DNA from: Burkholderia cepacia GG4 | GTDB lineage: Bacteria > Pseudomonadota > Gammaproteobacteria > Burkholderiales > Burkholderiaceae | Reading direction: 5' to 3' | Length of the DNA stretch: 64,000 nucleotides | NCBI RefSeq assembly: GCF_000292915.1 | Contig: NC_018514.1 | Location: forward strand, 2,418,001-2,482,000 | Shown here: positions 62,699 through 64,000 of the stretch, one piece after another | Position numbering within the stretch: position 1 is the first letter of the stretch | How the letters are laid out: each line of letters begins with the position of its first letter | The notes under the pieces: model-generated | Told to the model about the DNA's origin: nothing | Seen by the model: the letters and a program-made list of their open reading frames with translations, nothing else | The model's database searches: none | Made by a program: the position numbers and the translations under genes

Positions 62699-63166
62699 TC
62701 AATGCAGCGTCGCCGTGCCCGTGTGTGCCGCCCGCGGACCCTTCGGATGCGCCGCGACCTGCAACTTCGAATCCGCGCTACCCACGTGGTGAGATGTGCG
62801 GGCCTGCGCGGGAGCCGCATGCGGCTTCGCTGCATGGGTCGCGCCGGGGTGCGCTGCGGCCGGTGCCTTCGATGGCGGACGCGCGGCTTTCGGTGCCTGC
62901 TTGACGGCCGTCGGCGTGTTGGCCGCCACCCGCGGATGCTTGGCCTGCTGCGCGTACGCGTTGACGTCGTGATCGCTCATCCACGCCTCCGTGTATGCCG
63001 CCGATGCAGGATTCGACAGATTGAAATAGGCGACCGACGCCACGAGAAACGCACGACCATGCGTGCGACGATTGAATGCGGTAATGACGGGTGCTCCTTG
63101 CGCTTCGGTGTCGACGCCCGATGCCGGCGTCGTCGTGGCGGCACAATAGATGAGTGCATTCGGCAT
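62699..63166 (-). CDS. Ala/Pro/His-rich protein of unknown function
   Basis: 155 residues from the ATG at 63166. The N-terminal half is ordinary (MPNALIYCAATTTPASGVD; HGRAFLVASVAYFNLSNPASAA). The C-terminal half is a low-complexity Ala/Pro/His/Lys tail (KAPAAAHPGATHAAKPHAAP) that could bind metal or nucleic acid, or simply be a linker. No signal peptide or known domain. It may be a real lineage-specific gene; conservation cannot be judged. Confidence 0.5.
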   Translation of the reverse strand: MPNALIYCAATTTPASGVDTEAQGAPVITAFNRRTHGRAFLVASVAYFNLSNPASAAYTEAWMSDHDVNAYAQQAKHPRVAANTPTAVKQAPKAARPPSKAPAAAHPGATHAAKPHAAPAQARTSHHVGSADSKLQVAAHPKGPRAAHTGTATLH

Positions 63167-63305
63167 CGCAATGCGTCCAACCGGTGAGCCGAACGATTCT
63201 TGATGATTGGCGCGCCAGTCTGGCGCGGATCGCGACCGCCGCCACCCTCGCGCCACCGAACTCGCGTTCGCGAACGGTGTCGAACGAGCATCGCCGGAGA
63301 CTCAC

Positions 63306-63596
63306 ATGAAACGCGCCGCGCCTGTCGCCATCCTGATCCTGCTTCTCGCTGCCAGCGTGCCGGCCGGTGCCGCCGCACCGATTCCGCAGCAAGCGAAGAA
63401 TTGCGTGCCGTCCTCCACGTCATCCGGCACCCAGCCAGGTTCCCGCTCGACGACAAAGGCCCCGCCGATCCGCGTATGCGTCGGCGACTCCGACACGCAA
63501 CTGAACCTGCCCTGGTTTCTGACCGACGTACTCACCGCGGTGGACACGCATCAGTCGCCGCGCGACCTGCTCCACAAGATGCGCGACGATTTCTGA
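63306..63596 (+). CDS. Small secreted protein of unknown function
   Basis: 96 residues with a clear Sec signal peptide (MKRAAPVAILILLLAASVPAG, cleaved near AGAA|AP). The mature part is about 73 residues with two Cys (KNCVPSSTS; IRVCVGDSDTQLNLPWFL) that may pair in the periplasm. The C-terminus is charged (RDLLHKMRDDF). Not recognised. Confidence 0.6.
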   Translation: MKRAAPVAILILLLAASVPAGAAAPIPQQAKNCVPSSTSSGTQPGSRSTTKAPPIRVCVGDSDTQLNLPWFLTDVLTAVDTHQSPRDLLHKMRDDF

Positions 63597-63719
63597 AACG
63601 CGGCCGCCCCGCCCAAGGTGACGCGTTACGCAAATATTTCCTTTTAAGCATCAATCGGAAATATTAACCATTTGTTGAATACCGATATTTCTTAATCGTG
63701 CGCTGCATCTTATACTTGC

Positions 63720-63791
63720 GGCGCACCAACCTCGTGCCAAGAGACGGTGTCTTCCATCCCGGCCGCACTCCGATGCGGCCGGGGTTTTTTT
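63720..63791 (+). ncRNA. Candidate small RNA with intrinsic terminator
   Basis: A TATACT -10-like box (63712-63717 region) with a weak TTCTTA 16 bp upstream would start RNA near 63720. About 38 bases later comes a perfect 10-bp terminator stem CCCGGCCGCA / TGCGGCCGGG. No open frame lies between, and the upstream secreted-protein gene ended about 160 bp before. The transcript would be about 70 nt. Confidence 0.4.
63758..63791 (+). terminator. Strong orphan intrinsic terminator
   Basis: CCCGGCCGCA / TGCGGCCGGG, six-base loop, then G and seven T. The most canonical terminator in the window, though no adjacent gene requires it. Confidence 0.85.
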
Positions 63792-63805
63792 CGATGCGCC
63801 AAGCC

Positions 63806-63832
63806 AACATACATTCAAACCCGATGTATGTT
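63806..63832. promoter_or_regulatory. Operator-like palindrome near the window end
   Basis: AACATACAT (63806-63814) and ATGTATGTT (63824-63832), 9-bp perfect arms with a nine-base spacer. The shape suits a TetR- or GntR-type dimer site. The gene it serves is probably beyond the window. Confidence 0.55.
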
Positions 63833-64000
63833 ATTGGTTACCGAGAAGCGCGCCGACACCGGCGATTCCGCCGCCTTGCCGCTTCAAGCGGTCGCGAGCG
63901 TAGAATCGATCAGCGTCCCGATATCGGCACGAGCCGCCGTGCTCCGGTCCAGGCATGGCGAATGCTCTGCGTCTGTCCTTCGACCGGTTCGACCTGCATT

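Larger units (their letters stand above)
63597..64000. other. Gene-free AT-rich end of the window
   Basis: No complete gene. The stretch holds an inverted repeat AATATTTCC / GGAAATATT (63633-63641, 63657-63665), a possible sRNA with terminator and a 9-bp palindrome. On the minus strand 64000 to 63884 an open frame ending TLIDSTLATA could be the end of a gene beyond the window, but this is too short to call. Confidence 0.5.

Noticed and set aside
1..64000. tRNA, rRNA, IS elements, prophage or integrative-element ends
   Set aside because: None of their sequence hallmarks (cloverleaf with CCA end, transposase, integrase, terminal direct repeats) was recognised on either strand.

Overview
The window is high-GC DNA with dense, mostly complete genes. 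The Burkholderia cepacia-complex style LecB-like lectins (bclA and bclB), the many LysR, Lrp and GntR regulators and the chromosome-2-like mix of catabolic and accessory genes point to a Burkholderia, most likely a cepacia-complex member. I saw no tRNA, rRNA, CRISPR array, IS element or prophage. The species cannot be fixed from the sequence alone.

Layout. 1-3541: end of an assimilatory nitrite/nitrate reductase operon (nirB, nirD, nasA). 3600-8515: LysE-type exporter, YebB-like putative cysteine amidase, a membrane protein, an Lrp regulator divergent from azlCD, then surE. 8611-16850: SDR reductase, a scar joining MFS and rhodanese fragments, a cupin, an M20 amidohydrolase with a divergent LysR, an ArsR plus PLP-decarboxylase operon, and a MocR regulator divergent from a GNAT acetyltransferase. 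17220-19792: proteins of unknown function around an Lgt-like/TlpA fusion. 20396-22303: the lectin locus bclA-(bclC remnant)-bclB with a palindromic AT-rich leader. 22430-27937: M23 peptidase, MscS channel, and an acetylpolyamine-deacetylase-like gene with an ABC binding protein and a divergent Lrp. 27999-32720: lipoprotein, mqo, a 155-bp tandem duplication, and a zinc-ribbon gene coupled to dbpA.

32753-51248 is the metabolic centre. A sixteen-gene minus-strand cluster encodes a multicomponent phenol hydroxylase (dmpKLMNOP), its chloroplast-type ferredoxin (dmpQ), catechol 2,3-dioxygenase (dmpB), and a full meta-cleavage route to pyruvate and acetyl-CoA (dmpC, E, F, G, H, I, D). It also carries a GlcG/HbpS protein and an SphA-type outer-membrane protein. 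It is read from a near-perfect sigma-54 promoter. A divergent DmpR/MopR-type activator retains the phenol-binding and zinc ligands, and a GntR repressor candidate follows it.

51262-64000: PhnD-like binding protein, fatty-acid desaturase, LysR divergent from benE, an OmpA pseudogene, an NmrA-like protein, an AraC regulator, and a LysR divergent from a type II NADH dehydrogenase. The palindrome in front of that dehydrogenase recurs before a HAD-like gene. Small secreted or degraded genes, an orphan terminator (possible sRNA) and an operator-like palindrome close the window.
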